Source: an uncultured Dorea sp.
GTDB lineage: Bacteria; Bacillota; Clostridia; Lachnospirales; Lachnospiraceae
DNA length: 64,000 bases
Reading direction: 5' to 3'
Assembly (NCBI GenBank): GCA_900543415.1
Contig: UQRE01000005.1
Coordinates: 12,396 to 76,395 of the forward strand
Made by a program: the position numbers and the translations under genes. The notes beneath the pieces were generated by a model, which worked only from the letters and a program-made list of their open reading frames with translations, did not search any database and had not been told where the DNA came from. Positions 9,105 to 18,093 of this stretch are shown one piece after another (position 1 is the stretch's first letter; each line of letters starts with the position of its first letter).

Positions 9105-9119
9105 AGAGGGATATAAAAT

Positions 9120-9150
9120 ATCCGCCATTAGAATGAATCTGATGGCGGAT
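9120..9150. terminator. Hairpin between convergent dsdA operon and acyltransferase gene
   Basis: A perfect 13-base stem (9120-9132 with 9138-9150, loop ATGAA) built on ATCCGCCATTAGA lies between the two convergent stop codons. The flanking T/A richness on both sides fits a bidirectional terminator. Confidence 0.7.
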
Positions 9151-9155
9151 TGTTA

Positions 9156-10226
9156 CTATATTTTTACTCCGTAAAGCACTTTCAAAAGATGATTAGAAAT
9201 GAAAGGCTGTCGAGTGTTTGGAACTCGTTTTTTCGGCAGAGTGATCTTTGGAAGATAAATGTTTGCCAATTGATTGGTAAATGTAGTAAGCTGCGGAATA
9301 GAAAATGCGAAGCTCAAGAAAATACAAGCTGTGAGCAATAACAGAGATTCCGCAATTGTATTTACATTTTGAAGCCAATCGGTTGCACTTTTTATATAAG
9401 AGTATGTAAGCCCGTGACAGAGATAAATTGCCATTGTACGTTCACCCATGCAAGAAAGCCGGTTTTTCTTTTCAGGAACTAAGCAGAACAGCGCATAGGT
9501 AAGGAAGAAACCAATACCGTAGCAGAGAAGTCGGATTGCCATTCCCTTTGCAAATGTCTGTCCGAGAAAATCGTAGTTGTATCTTCCGTAAAATATTTTT
9601 ACTGAATAAGAACGAATCGCCGGTGCCAGTGCCAGAAACGCCGTGAAAGCGGCAAAGGAAATGGCGGCAAAGGTCTTTTTCGCACGAGTACGAAGTTTAG
9701 AAACGAGCGCTCGGTCAAAATTCATTCCCGCAAGGAAGAATGGGTAAAAGACCAGAACTCTTGGAATACTCAGGAAATTATTTGGCATATTAGAGCATCC
9801 GATCAGAAGTCCGGCGGCAATGGATACCAATATATAATGAGGAATCCGTTTGACATAAGGCGTAATTACGCGCCAGATAAAGAGTGCCATAATGTACCAA
9901 AGCGAAAACTTCGGACGCAGCAAATACAAGCCGGTATCTTTGTTAAGAAGTCCGGTATACATAAAATAGTAAAAAAGTTCATAGATCACGTAAGGAACAG
10001 CAAGCTTACGAACCAGTGTTCCAAATGAAAGTTCTCGTTTGGAAAAATAACCGGAGATAAAAATAAATGCCGGCATATGGAACGAGAAGATCAACCATTT
10101 GAGTGTGTAAAGCAGTGTATTGTTTTTATAAGCAGGTTCTATAAAATGTCCGATAACTACAAGGATAATTAACAATGCTTTGTAGTTATCAAATAAATAG
10201 TCTCGTTGTTTTGTCTGGTTTGACAT
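9156..10226 (-). CDS. Acyltransferase-3 family membrane protein
   Basis: This 356-residue integral membrane protein has about ten hydrophobic helices. The N-terminus has the family hallmark: YKALLIILVVIGHF, with the catalytic-type histidine at the end of TM1, then FSFHMPAFIFISGYF with the second conserved histidine. Acyltransferase-3 proteins move acetyl or succinyl groups onto extracellular sugars, including cell-wall and capsule polymers (OafA, WecH, fucose 4-O-acetylase-like). The gene stands alone on the minus strand with its own promoter and an AAAGAGGA site. No glycan biosynthesis genes adjoin it, so the acceptor is unknown. It ends against a shared hairpin with the convergent dsdA operon. 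Confidence 0.85.
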   Translation of the reverse strand: MSNQTKQRDYLFDNYKALLIILVVIGHFIEPAYKNNTLLYTLKWLIFSFHMPAFIFISGYFSKRELSFGTLVRKLAVPYVIYELFYYFMYTGLLNKDTGLYLLRPKFSLWYIMALFIWRVITPYVKRIPHYILVSIAAGLLIGCSNMPNNFLSIPRVLVFYPFFLAGMNFDRALVSKLRTRAKKTFAAISFAAFTAFLALAPAIRSYSVKIFYGRYNYDFLGQTFAKGMAIRLLCYGIGFFLTYALFCLVPEKKNRLSCMGERTMAIYLCHGLTYSYIKSATDWLQNVNTIAESLLLLTACIFLSFAFSIPQLTTFTNQLANIYLPKITLPKKRVPNTRQPFISNHLLKVLYGVKI

Positions 10227-10275
10227 GATAAATCCTCTTTCTTTCTAAACAAAACAGAATCTTTTAACGACATAC

Positions 10276-10304
10276 ATTCTACGCTTTTCTTTATTTTGGT
10301 ACAA
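10276..10304 (-). promoter_or_regulatory. Promoter of the acyltransferase gene
   Basis: On the minus strand TTGTAC (10304-10299) and TAGAAT (10281-10276) are 17 bases apart, 50 bases upstream of the start codon. Confidence 0.6.
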
Positions 10305-10397
10305 GATTCAAATTCACCAAAAATGTAACACTTTTTTAACATTTATTTAAACATAATTAACATTTCCAAGAGAAATAGAAGAACTTCGAAATATTAC

Positions 10398-10426
10398 TGG
10401 AAAAATAGATGTTTTTTATATATAAT
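10398..10426 (+). promoter_or_regulatory. Probable promoter of the purine cyclohydrolase/transformylase pair
   Basis: A perfect TATAAT at 10421-10426 sits 50 bases upstream of the first gene. The -35 region at 17 bases spacing (TGGAAA) is poor, so either an activator helps or the -35 is elsewhere. I saw no purine riboswitch signature here. Confidence 0.4.
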
Positions 10427-10476
10427 GAATGGACAGGTAATAGGTAATAAAAACCAATGAAAAGGAGACAGATTCA

Positions 10477-11190
10477 ATGGAAATGTTATCAATTGAGAGA
10501 GAACTGAAAGAAAACTCATATCCGGGACGCGGAATCATTATAGGCAGGAGTGCAGACGGAAGTAAGGCTGTAACTGCTTATTTTATTATGGGAAGAAGTG
10601 AAAACAGCCGTAACCGTGTCTTTGTAGAAGAAGGAGAAGGCATTCGTACACAGGCATTTGATCCTGCGAAATTGACAGATCCAAGCCTGATCATTTACGC
10701 ACCGGTGCGTGTGCTCGGCAACAAGACAATTGTGACAAACGGAGACCAGACAGATACTATCTATGAAGGTATGGACAAGCAGATGACATTTGAGCAGTCA
10801 TTAAGAAGCAGAAAGTTTGAGCCGGATGAGCCGAACTATACACCGAGAATCTCTGGTATCATGCACATTGAAAATGGAACTTACAATTATGCAATGTCAA
10901 TCTTAAAGAGCAACAATGGCAATCCGGACAGCTGCCACAGATATACATTTGCATATGAGAATCCGGCGGCAGGTGAAGGACATTTTATCCACACATACAA
11001 ATGTGACGGTAACCCGCTTCCGAGCTTTGAAGGTGAACCGAAACTAATCGAAATTCCGAATGATATGGATGAATTTGTGTCTACATTGTGGAATAGTTTA
11101 AATGAAGATAACAAGGTGTCTCTTTTCGTGCGTTATATCGATATCGCAAGCGGCGCTTACGAGACAAAGATCGTGAATAAGAACAAATAG
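10477..11190 (+). CDS. purO: Archaeal-type (PurO-like) IMP cyclohydrolase
   Basis: This 237-residue protein carries the PurO signature near its start (NSYPGRGIIIGRS) and the conserved R-x-G-x-E tract (NRVFVEEGEGIRTQAFDP). It also has the YNYAMSILKSNNGN and YTFAYENPAAGEGHFIHTY regions. PurO closes the ring of FAICAR to give IMP, the final step of purine synthesis. Most bacteria do this with the N-terminal domain of bifunctional PurH. Here the step is a separate protein, immediately followed 42 bases later by a stand-alone AICAR transformylase, so the two together replace PurH. A GGAGACAG site precedes the ATG; a second in-frame ATG lies two codons in. Confidence 0.85.
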   Translation: MEMLSIERELKENSYPGRGIIIGRSADGSKAVTAYFIMGRSENSRNRVFVEEGEGIRTQAFDPAKLTDPSLIIYAPVRVLGNKTIVTNGDQTDTIYEGMDKQMTFEQSLRSRKFEPDEPNYTPRISGIMHIENGTYNYAMSILKSNNGNPDSCHRYTFAYENPAAGEGHFIHTYKCDGNPLPSFEGEPKLIEIPNDMDEFVSTLWNSLNEDNKVSLFVRYIDIASGAYETKIVNKNK

Positions 11191-11232
11191 AAGCAGATCA
11201 AAACAAATTAAAATCATTAAGGAGCATGGAGC

Positions 11233-12411
11233 ATGAAAGAATTAGAGTTAAAGTATGGCTGTAACCCGAATCAGAAACCATCCAGAATCTATATGGAGAC
11301 AGGAGAGGAACTTCCTATTAAAGTGTTAAACGGAAGACCAGGATATATTAATTTCCTTGATGCATTTAATGGCTGGCAGTTGGTAAGCGAGCTTAAGAAA
11401 GCGACCGGACTTCCGGCGGCTACATCTTTTAAACATGTATCTCCGGCAGGAGCAGCAGTCGGACTTCCGCTGGACGAAACACTGGCGAAGATCTACTGGG
11501 TGGATGATCTCGGAGAATTGTCCCCATTGGCAAGCGCTTATGCAAGAGCGAGAGGTGCAGACAGAATGTCATCCTTTGGTGATTTCATTTCTTTGTCTGA
11601 TGTATGTGACAAAGATACTGCAAGATTGATCAAAAGAGAAGTTTCTGACGGTGTTATTGCGCCGGGATATGAGCCGGAAGCATTGGAAATCTTAAAGGCA
11701 AAGAAAAACGGAAATTATAATGTGATCGAGATTGATCCGAATTATGTTCCAAGAAAGATGGAGAGAAAAGAAGTATTTGGTATTACTTTTGAGCAGGGAA
11801 GAAATGAATTGAAGATTGATGATGAGTTTTTTGCAAATATTGTGACAGAGAACAAAGAGCTGACAGAGCAGGCAAAGATCGATCTTGCAATTTCCATGAT
11901 CACGTTAAAATATACGCAGTCCAATTCGGTATGCTTTGTCAAAGACGGACAGGCAATCGGAATCGGTGCAGGGCAGCAGTCCAGAATCCATTGTACACGT
12001 CTGGCAGGTACGAAAGCAGACAATTGGTGGTTGAGACAGTCTCCGCAGGTTATGAATCTTCCATTTGTAGATGGAATTCGTCGTGCAGACAGAGATAATG
12101 CAATTGATCTCTATATCGGAGACGACTATATGGATGTTCTTGCAGACGGCGCATGGGAAAATATTTTCAAAGAGAAACCGGAAGTATTTACAAGAGAAGC
12201 AAAGAGAGAGTGGCTGGATAAATTAACAGACGTAAGTCTTGGCTCAGATGCCTTCTTCCCATTTGGTGATAATATTGAACGCGCTCATAGAAGCGGTGTG
12301 AAATATGTAGCTCAGCCGGGCGGTTCGGTAAGAGATGATAATGTTATTGAAACATGTAATAAATATGATATGGTAATGTCCTTTACAGGACTTCGTTTAT
12401 TCCATCATTAA
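11233..12411 (+). CDS. purH: Stand-alone AICAR transformylase (PurH C-terminal activity)
   Basis: This 392-residue enzyme transfers a formyl group from 10-formyl-THF to AICAR. The catalytic Lys-His pair is in SFKHVSPAGAAVG. Substrate-binding tracts NSVCFVKDGQAIGIGAGQQ and DAFFPFGDNIERAH are intact, as is AQPGGSVRDDNVI near the C-terminus. The N-terminal IMP cyclohydrolase (MGS-like) domain of normal PurH, about 200 residues, is absent. Its job is done by the adjacent PurO-like gene. The pair probably forms one operon, with an AAGGAGCA site before this start and a hairpin terminator after the stop. Confidence 0.9.
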   Translation: MKELELKYGCNPNQKPSRIYMETGEELPIKVLNGRPGYINFLDAFNGWQLVSELKKATGLPAATSFKHVSPAGAAVGLPLDETLAKIYWVDDLGELSPLASAYARARGADRMSSFGDFISLSDVCDKDTARLIKREVSDGVIAPGYEPEALEILKAKKNGNYNVIEIDPNYVPRKMERKEVFGITFEQGRNELKIDDEFFANIVTENKELTEQAKIDLAISMITLKYTQSNSVCFVKDGQAIGIGAGQQSRIHCTRLAGTKADNWWLRQSPQVMNLPFVDGIRRADRDNAIDLYIGDDYMDVLADGAWENIFKEKPEVFTREAKREWLDKLTDVSLGSDAFFPFGDNIERAHRSGVKYVAQPGGSVRDDNVIETCNKYDMVMSFTGLRLFHH

Positions 12412-12419
12412 TCGAAATG

Positions 12420-12455
12420 AGGGCGGAGGTTTTTATGAAATCTCCGTCCTTATTC
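12420..12455 (+). terminator. Terminator after the purine pair
   Basis: GGGCGGAG (12421-12428) pairs with CTCCGTCC (12442-12449), with one G-T pair, around a 13-base loop. It is followed by TTATT and then a broken T-tract. Confidence 0.6.
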
Positions 12456-12565
12456 CATTTTTCTGCCAATTGATTTACCTTGTGTTTTCTATGACCAGAT
12501 GGTATGATAGACAAGGTGAGTAAAAAGAAAAAGTAACTTTATAAGTATAAAAGGAAAAGTAAAGT

Positions 12566-13960
12566 ATGAAACAGTATGATGTGATTATTATCGGTGCAGG
12601 ACCGTCCGGTATTTTCTGCGCGTATGAGCTGACCAGACAGAAACCGGATATGAAAGTCCTGATGATTGAAAAAGGGCGTTCCATTGAGAAACGTCAGTGT
12701 CCGAAGAGAAAGACGAAGGTATGTGTAGGATGCCAGCCATGTTCTATTACGACAGGATTTGCAGGAGCAGGAGCATTTTCAGATGGAAAATTATCCCTGT
12801 CCCCTGACGTGGGAGGAACATTGCCGGAGATTCTCGGTTATGAGAAGGCAACAGAGCTTATCAATGAGGCAGACAATATTTATCTGAAATTCGGCGCTGA
12901 TGAGAAAGTGTACGGTATCGAGGACACTGCTGCCATTGAAAATATTCGTACAAAGGCAATCCGTGCAAACCTGAAGCTTATCGAGTGTCCGATTCGCCAT
13001 CTTGGAACAGAAGAAGGATATAAAATTTACACAAGACTTCAAGAGCATTTGATCGAAAATGGCGTAGAGATTAAATTTATGACAATGGTAAAAAATATCA
13101 TCATTGAAGATGGTGTTGCAAAAGGAGTTGTCACAGATCAGGGTGAGGAGTTCTATGCACCGGAGATTGTAGCCGGTATCGGAAGAGAAGGCTCTGAGTG
13201 GTTTTCTCATATTTGTAAAGAGCATGATATCGAAACGAAAAACGGAACCGTCGATGTGGGTGTGCGTGTAGAAGTTCGAGACGAGATCATGAAAGAGTTA
13301 AATGAGAAGCTTTATGAAGCAAAGCTTGTCTACTACACGCCGACCTTTGACGATAAGGTGCGCGTATTCTGTACGAACCCATCCGGAGAAGTGGCTACAG
13401 AGTATTACGACGACGGTCTTGCAGTGGTAAATGGTCATGCGTACAAGTCCAAGAATATGAAGACGAAAAACACTAACTTCGCGCTCTTAGTATCAAAGAA
13501 TTTTACTGAACCGTTTAAGTCTCCGATCGAATATGGAAAACATATTGCACAGCTTGGAAATATGCTTTGCGACGGAAAGATTCTATTACAACGATACGGG
13601 GATTTCCGCAGAGGAAGACGTACGACAGAAGAGCGTCTTATGAGAAATAATATTACTCCGACTTTAAAAGATGCAGTTCCGGGTGATCTGTCACTTGTGT
13701 TCCCACACCGTATCATGGTGGCGATTGATGAAATGATTCAGGCACTCGACAAGGTGACGCCGGGAATTGCCTCTGATGAGACATTACTCTACGGTGTAGA
13801 GGTTAAATTCTATTCTAATAAAGTTGTAGTAAATAAAGAATTCGAGACAAGCATCAAAGGACTTCGCACGATGGGTGACGGAGCGTCTATCACACGTGGA
13901 CTTCAGCAGGCATCTGCAAATGGTCTCTGTGTAGCAAGATGTATTTTAGATAAAGAATAG
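12566..13960 (+). CDS. FAD-dependent oxidoreductase (COG2509-like)
   Basis: This 464-residue flavoprotein starts directly with a Rossmann dinucleotide fold (VIIIGAGPSGIFCAYEL, then an acidic residue at the end of strand 2 in MIEKG). It then has a cysteine-rich stretch (CPKRKTKVCVGCQPC, about residues 49-63) and TTGFAGAGAFSDGKLSL. The C-terminus contains the typical second FAD-binding tract (GLRTMGDGASITRGLQQA). These features match uncharacterised FAD-dependent dehydrogenases widespread in Clostridia; the physiological substrate is unknown. The CxxCxxC-like cluster may bind metal or be redox active, which is inference. The gene is monocistronic in appearance, with a weak hairpin after the stop and the riboswitch promoter beyond. 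Confidence 0.82.
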   Translation: MKQYDVIIIGAGPSGIFCAYELTRQKPDMKVLMIEKGRSIEKRQCPKRKTKVCVGCQPCSITTGFAGAGAFSDGKLSLSPDVGGTLPEILGYEKATELINEADNIYLKFGADEKVYGIEDTAAIENIRTKAIRANLKLIECPIRHLGTEEGYKIYTRLQEHLIENGVEIKFMTMVKNIIIEDGVAKGVVTDQGEEFYAPEIVAGIGREGSEWFSHICKEHDIETKNGTVDVGVRVEVRDEIMKELNEKLYEAKLVYYTPTFDDKVRVFCTNPSGEVATEYYDDGLAVVNGHAYKSKNMKTKNTNFALLVSKNFTEPFKSPIEYGKHIAQLGNMLCDGKILLQRYGDFRRGRRTTEERLMRNNITPTLKDAVPGDLSLVFPHRIMVAIDEMIQALDKVTPGIASDETLLYGVEVKFYSNKVVVNKEFETSIKGLRTMGDGASITRGLQQASANGLCVARCILDKE

Positions 13961-13992
13961 ATTTCATAGATATTGTTATAGAAATATTTTTA

Positions 13993-14021
13993 TTGACAGT
14001 ATCATAGGAAATAGATACTAT
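13993..14021 (+). promoter_or_regulatory. Promoter of the cobalamin riboswitch operon
   Basis: A perfect TTGACA at 13993-13998 and TACTAT at 14016-14021 are 17 bases apart. Transcription would start near 14028, exactly at the 5' edge of the riboswitch. Confidence 0.8.
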
Positions 14022-14029
14022 AAAAATGA

Positions 14030-14195
14030 ATATTGGTTTCAGTTTGCGCTGAATGAAAAGGGAATGCGGTGAGAATCCGCAACAGCTCACTCTACTGTAA
14101 TGGAGGACGAAAGCCAAAGACCACTGCCGGGAAATGATTCGGTGGGAAGGGGGCAAGTAGGTATGATTCCTAAGTCAGGAGACCTGCCAATAGGA
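14030..14195 (+). promoter_or_regulatory. Cobalamin (adenosylcobalamin-class) riboswitch
   Basis: The B12-box core is unmistakable: AAAAGGGAATGCGGTGAGAA, a tract containing ATCCGCAACAG, CTACTGTAA, an AGCCAAAGACCACTG arm, GGGAAGG, and the closing AAGTCAGGAGACCTGCC at 14172-14188. It lies between a sigma-A promoter and an intrinsic terminator, so transcriptional control is expected: cobamide binding should favour termination and low cobamide should allow read-through. It controls the five downstream genes. A peripheral stem appears shortened relative to the largest class-I examples, and I did not fold the RNA. Confidence 0.95.
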
Positions 14196-14283
14196 TAAGA
14201 GGTAAAATCTTTCGGTGAGGATAAGATGGTACACAAACAAGACAGGATGTTTCGATCGAAGGATGGAAACTTATTTGTGTATG

Positions 14284-14311
14284 AAGGACAGCCGAAGTGC
14301 TGTCCTTTTTG
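14284..14311 (+). terminator. Riboswitch-controlled intrinsic terminator
   Basis: AAGGACAGC (14284-14292) pairs with GCTGTCCTT (14299-14307) around CGAAGT, followed by TTT. It sits between the riboswitch and the first start codon at 14350, as expected for the expression platform. Confidence 0.85.
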
Positions 14312-14349
14312 TACGTTATTATTCTCCAAAAGTAGAAAAGGAGACAGGA

Positions 14350-17300
14350 ATGAAAAAGAAGAAAACAGTCAAAACAAGAATGCTAAGTCTGTTTCTCGTT
14401 CTTTTGCTTCTCACAGGAAGCGTGTCCAGCGTGCGCGCAGAGGAAGCGGCGGGGACAGAAGTAGCAGGAAGCGAGACAACGAAAGAACAGGTTGTAGAGT
14501 CTGGAGATAGTTCGGGCTCCGGTGAGCAGGGAAGTGTTCCGGAAAGCACAGGATCAACAGAGGCTGGGCAGAAAGCGGAGGGAAATACTGACGCAGAAAA
14601 ATCGGATGGTACCACAGCTGTAAGCGATGAGGATAAAGCGGAAGCAGCGAGTGCAGGGGGAGACACCGGAAAGCTTACTGGCTATGGTATGACAGTAACG
14701 CTTCAAATAGAGGGATATGACGGTACAATCGAAGAAGGTATAGAAGTGACGATGCCGGATACTTATAAGACGTTTAAAGAGTACGGGATAGAAAATGTTG
14801 TTGATCCAGCTGAATCTGATAATCCGGGGTATACAATTTTGCATGTACTGGCGGAGTATTGTGAGGAAACTTATGGTTCGGCAGAGGGGCTTATCAAAAT
14901 TAGTGGTGGATTTGTGAATTCATTTTTAGGTATGCCAGCGAAATCAGCACTTATGTTTTTGAGAAATCACAAAATGAGTCCGGTTGGAGCACAGGAACAG
15001 AAAGTACAACCCGGTGATTTGATTTCGGTTGTAGATATTTGGGCGAATAGTAATTGGACGATTGGAGGGCAGTATGGCTGGTTTTCAGAAGAAAATCTAA
15101 AAGCTACAGCAGGAGAATCTTTTACGGTGCAGTTGAATGCAGAACCGTTGATGTGGCAGGAAAAAGCGAATCCTTCGGGAGCAACGGTAATGGTTGTTGG
15201 CAGCAGCGGCAAAACGGTTGCAGAAGGAAAGACGGGAAGTGATGGAAAAGCTTCTCTGACAGTGGAAGAAGCAGGGACATATGCAATAACAGCACAGAGA
15301 AAATCGTCTTACTACGATAATGATGGTTCGAATCCGTGGGATTTAGTACCGCCACATGGAAAGTTAGTTGTAAGCGAAGGTGTGGAAGTAACAGATGAAG
15401 AGGCTGTAGTACAAGCGAAAGAAAAGTTAGAGCTGGGAGACGTCAGTCAAGTAACAGAGAATCTAATACTTCCGGTGACAGGAAAGAATAAGACAACGAT
15501 CACATGGTCCAGTTCGGATGAAAATTGTATCAAGATTAATGGCACGGAGGGCGAGGTGATTCGTCCGACAGGAGCAGATAAAAAAGTGACATTAACTGCT
15601 GTGATTAACAGAGGGGATATATCTGATACAAAGGAATTTGTAGTGACAGTTGTAGGGAAGTCTCTATTTAAAGAATTGACGGTAGATCAAGGAACGCTAG
15701 TTTACGATAAAAGTGTTGATGAATATACTGTTTATATTAAAAAGGATATAGAGACACTTACAATTAAAGGAATTGCAGAAGAAGGCGTAAGTGTTGTTAA
15801 AGTAAAAGTGATGGACGAGACAGGCGAACCGAAGACAAAAAATGTTATGTCTATTACAGAACCCACATTTCCCGCATTTGAAAGAACATCATATTTGATT
15901 GATAAAACTGGTAAGGATCTGTTGCCATATGATATTACACTTGAAACACTGGGACAAATCAATGGTACCGTTACACTCCATGTCAAGCGCGGCACCGCCG
16001 GCACTCCGCTTCCTGATCTTCCGGACATCACCTGGGGACAGCACCTTGGCGATAAGAATAACAATGCGGTAGTGGATTCTAAAGCACCGACAAATAAGAC
16101 AGAGCTTCTATGGGAAAGTTTTTCTAACGCACCGGATAGTTGGGGAAGTGTGTATGCAGGGACTCCGATTCTTGTAAATAACCACATTTATGCAGTTCGA
16201 AATCATAAGATTGAGATGCTGGATGCAAAGACCGGAAAAGTAAAAGCGTCCACGAAGCTACATTCTCAGATTGGTTATTACAGTAATATTATTTATGGTG
16301 GTGGAATGATCTTTGTTCCTCTTGGAAATGGAGACGTACAATGCTTCAATGCAGCAACGCTCAAATCTATGTACTTAATAGAAAATCCGGCATCATTAGG
16401 AAATTCCTGGGGTGTATACGGAGCAATGCACTATGATAATGGGAAATTGTATATCGGGTATTCGAATCAGGGCGATTACGGTGGATATGCGGTTTATGAT
16501 ACACTAGATCCCAATATAGATGATGAATACGAAGTGGTTAAGCCTCTTTGGATAACAGGAGAAAAGGATCAAAGCTATTACGGTTCGGGAGCAGTGACAA
16601 TCAAAGATATGGTTGTGATTGGCGGAGATGGAGGAATTGTATCGGTAAGAAATGCAAAGACCGGAGAAGAACTTTCAAAACTCCAGTTATCAGGAAAGAT
16701 CAGATGTCCATTAGTATATGAGGACGGATATATTTGGACAACAACGCAGGGCAAGAAGATATATAAGTTGTTATTATCAGAAGGTGGAAAGATTACTGTT
16801 GCAGAAGAGGCAGATTTACCTAATATCAGCAATGCGTCTCCTGTAGTTACAGGAGGAAAGGTATATATTACCGGTGGTGTCTGGGGAGCTGGATTCTTGG
16901 CAGTTTACGATATGAATTTAACACTTCTGGCACAGGAGAAAGGAGAAAATCCATTTAATACTCCAACGGTAACAACAGCCTATGATAATGTTTTTGCCTA
17001 CTTTACAGAAAATGGTCCGGAAGGAAGTCTTTATATGGCTGAAGTGACAGCGAACAATAAAATTACGCTGACAAAGATTTATACACCGGAACATCCGCAA
17101 TATTCTATGAGTAAAGTTATCATTGGTTCTGACGGAATAATTTACTATACAAACGATTCCGGCTACCTTTTTGCAATCCGGGGCGAATTTGGCGAAGTGC
17201 CGGAAAAACCGGATGGCGGCACAGACCCGGATGGTGGCGACGGTGGCAAGGATGACGGAGCGGATGATAAGGATAATGGTAACAATGATGGCAGTGCAAA

Positions 17301-18093
17301 TGACAACACTGCAGGAACAACCCCGTCTCTGAAACCGGATAAAAAGTCGACCGCAACAGTGAGCGCGCAAAGTTTTGCACCTAGAAAACGAACCGTGAAG
17401 GTGAACGCAGCCACTAAGAATAACGTATCTTCCGAGAGTCATATTGTAAAGGCAATCCAGAAGAGTTATGATAAAAAGGAAAAGAGTCTGACGATCAAAA
17501 ATCCACCGGAAGTCGTTGGAGCAGAGGTATTCAAACAGCTTGCCCAATATCCGGAACTTCGTCTTGTTTTTGATTGTGGAACCTATACGCTGAGTATGAA
17601 GGGATCTGATGTTACGAATGTAAATGCAACCCTTACGACAAAGCTTTTAGAACTTGAGAACACTCTGTCTAAGGAAGAAGCGGATAAATATGGAAATTAT
17701 CAACAGATGGTTTATGCACAGGCAGGTCCTCTTCCGGCAAAGATTACCGTTGTGTATAAATTGGGAGAGCAGTTCGAGCAGTCAGAAGCTTTGTATCTCT
17801 ATGATTTATTAGGAAATACAGAAGCGCAGGAAGTGATCCAGCAGAAACCATACTGCATGTTCGTATTGGAAAACGGAGGCGAATTTATTCTGTCTGATCA
17901 AAAAGTAGAAGAAGCACAAGAGGCTGAAGTAGTAGAAATATCAGAAGAGATCAAGCCGGTGAATGAGAAAACTACAAGTATTCCGGTTTGGGTATATTTG
18001 TTGATCGGACTTGGGGCAGGTGCTCTTATCAGTGGATTGATTACGGTGAAGGTGATGAATGCAAGAAAGAGGAAAGATACATGGGAAAAATAA
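14350..18093 (+). CDS. Giant surface protein with DUF4430-like, Ig-like and beta-propeller domains; candidate cobamide-capture protein
   Basis: The ATG at 14350 is preceded by AAAGGAGA and opens a signal peptide (MKKKKTVKTRMLSLFLVLLL, cleavage near VRA at 29). A GTG at 14215 in the same frame lies upstream of the terminator and was rejected. The 1247 residues contain, in order: an acidic low-complexity stretch (30-110), a DUF4430/transcobalamin-C-like module (about 114-265), and an Ig-like strand region (277-343). Next come a domain like the atrophied bacterial Ig repeat (about 351-437), a cadherin-like sandwich (438-545), and a PQQ-type beta-propeller (about 561-949). The C-terminal part is a Gly/Asp linker, a strand-rich domain and a single TM anchor (about 1211-1237) with a basic tail. 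Riboswitch control and the ECF importer downstream point to surface binding of B12-type cobamides, which is inference. Confidence 0.85.
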   Translation: MKKKKTVKTRMLSLFLVLLLLTGSVSSVRAEEAAGTEVAGSETTKEQVVESGDSSGSGEQGSVPESTGSTEAGQKAEGNTDAEKSDGTTAVSDEDKAEAASAGGDTGKLTGYGMTVTLQIEGYDGTIEEGIEVTMPDTYKTFKEYGIENVVDPAESDNPGYTILHVLAEYCEETYGSAEGLIKISGGFVNSFLGMPAKSALMFLRNHKMSPVGAQEQKVQPGDLISVVDIWANSNWTIGGQYGWFSEENLKATAGESFTVQLNAEPLMWQEKANPSGATVMVVGSSGKTVAEGKTGSDGKASLTVEEAGTYAITAQRKSSYYDNDGSNPWDLVPPHGKLVVSEGVEVTDEEAVVQAKEKLELGDVSQVTENLILPVTGKNKTTITWSSSDENCIKINGTEGEVIRPTGADKKVTLTAVINRGDISDTKEFVVTVVGKSLFKELTVDQGTLVYDKSVDEYTVYIKKDIETLTIKGIAEEGVSVVKVKVMDETGEPKTKNVMSITEPTFPAFERTSYLIDKTGKDLLPYDITLETLGQINGTVTLHVKRGTAGTPLPDLPDITWGQHLGDKNNNAVVDSKAPTNKTELLWESFSNAPDSWGSVYAGTPILVNNHIYAVRNHKIEMLDAKTGKVKASTKLHSQIGYYSNIIYGGGMIFVPLGNGDVQCFNAATLKSMYLIENPASLGNSWGVYGAMHYDNGKLYIGYSNQGDYGGYAVYDTLDPNIDDEYEVVKPLWITGEKDQSYYGSGAVTIKDMVVIGGDGGIVSVRNAKTGEELSKLQLSGKIRCPLVYEDGYIWTTTQGKKIYKLLLSEGGKITVAEEADLPNISNASPVVTGGKVYITGGVWGAGFLAVYDMNLTLLAQEKGENPFNTPTVTTAYDNVFAYFTENGPEGSLYMAEVTANNKITLTKIYTPEHPQYSMSKVIIGSDGIIYYTNDSGYLFAIRGEFGEVPEKPDGGTDPDGGDGGKDDGADDKDNGNNDGSANDNTAGTTPSLKPDKKSTATVSAQSFAPRKRTVKVNAATKNNVSSESHIVKAIQKSYDKKEKSLTIKNPPEVVGAEVFKQLAQYPELRLVFDCGTYTLSMKGSDVTNVNATLTTKLLELENTLSKEEADKYGNYQQMVYAQAGPLPAKITVVYKLGEQFEQSEALYLYDLLGNTEAQEVIQQKPYCMFVLENGGEFILSDQKVEEAQEAEVVEISEEIKPVNEKTTSIPVWVYLLIGLGAGALISGLITVKVMNARKRKDTWEK

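Noticed and set aside
10227..10476. Purine riboswitch upstream of the purO-like gene
   Set aside because: No purine aptamer core (conserved TATA-like P1 junction with loop-loop pairing) could be found; only promoter-like elements are visible.
14215..14349. Upstream in-frame GTG extending the giant surface protein by 45 codons
   Set aside because: It starts upstream of the riboswitch terminator and would read through that hairpin; the ATG at 14350 has AAAGGAGA and begins a signal peptide.
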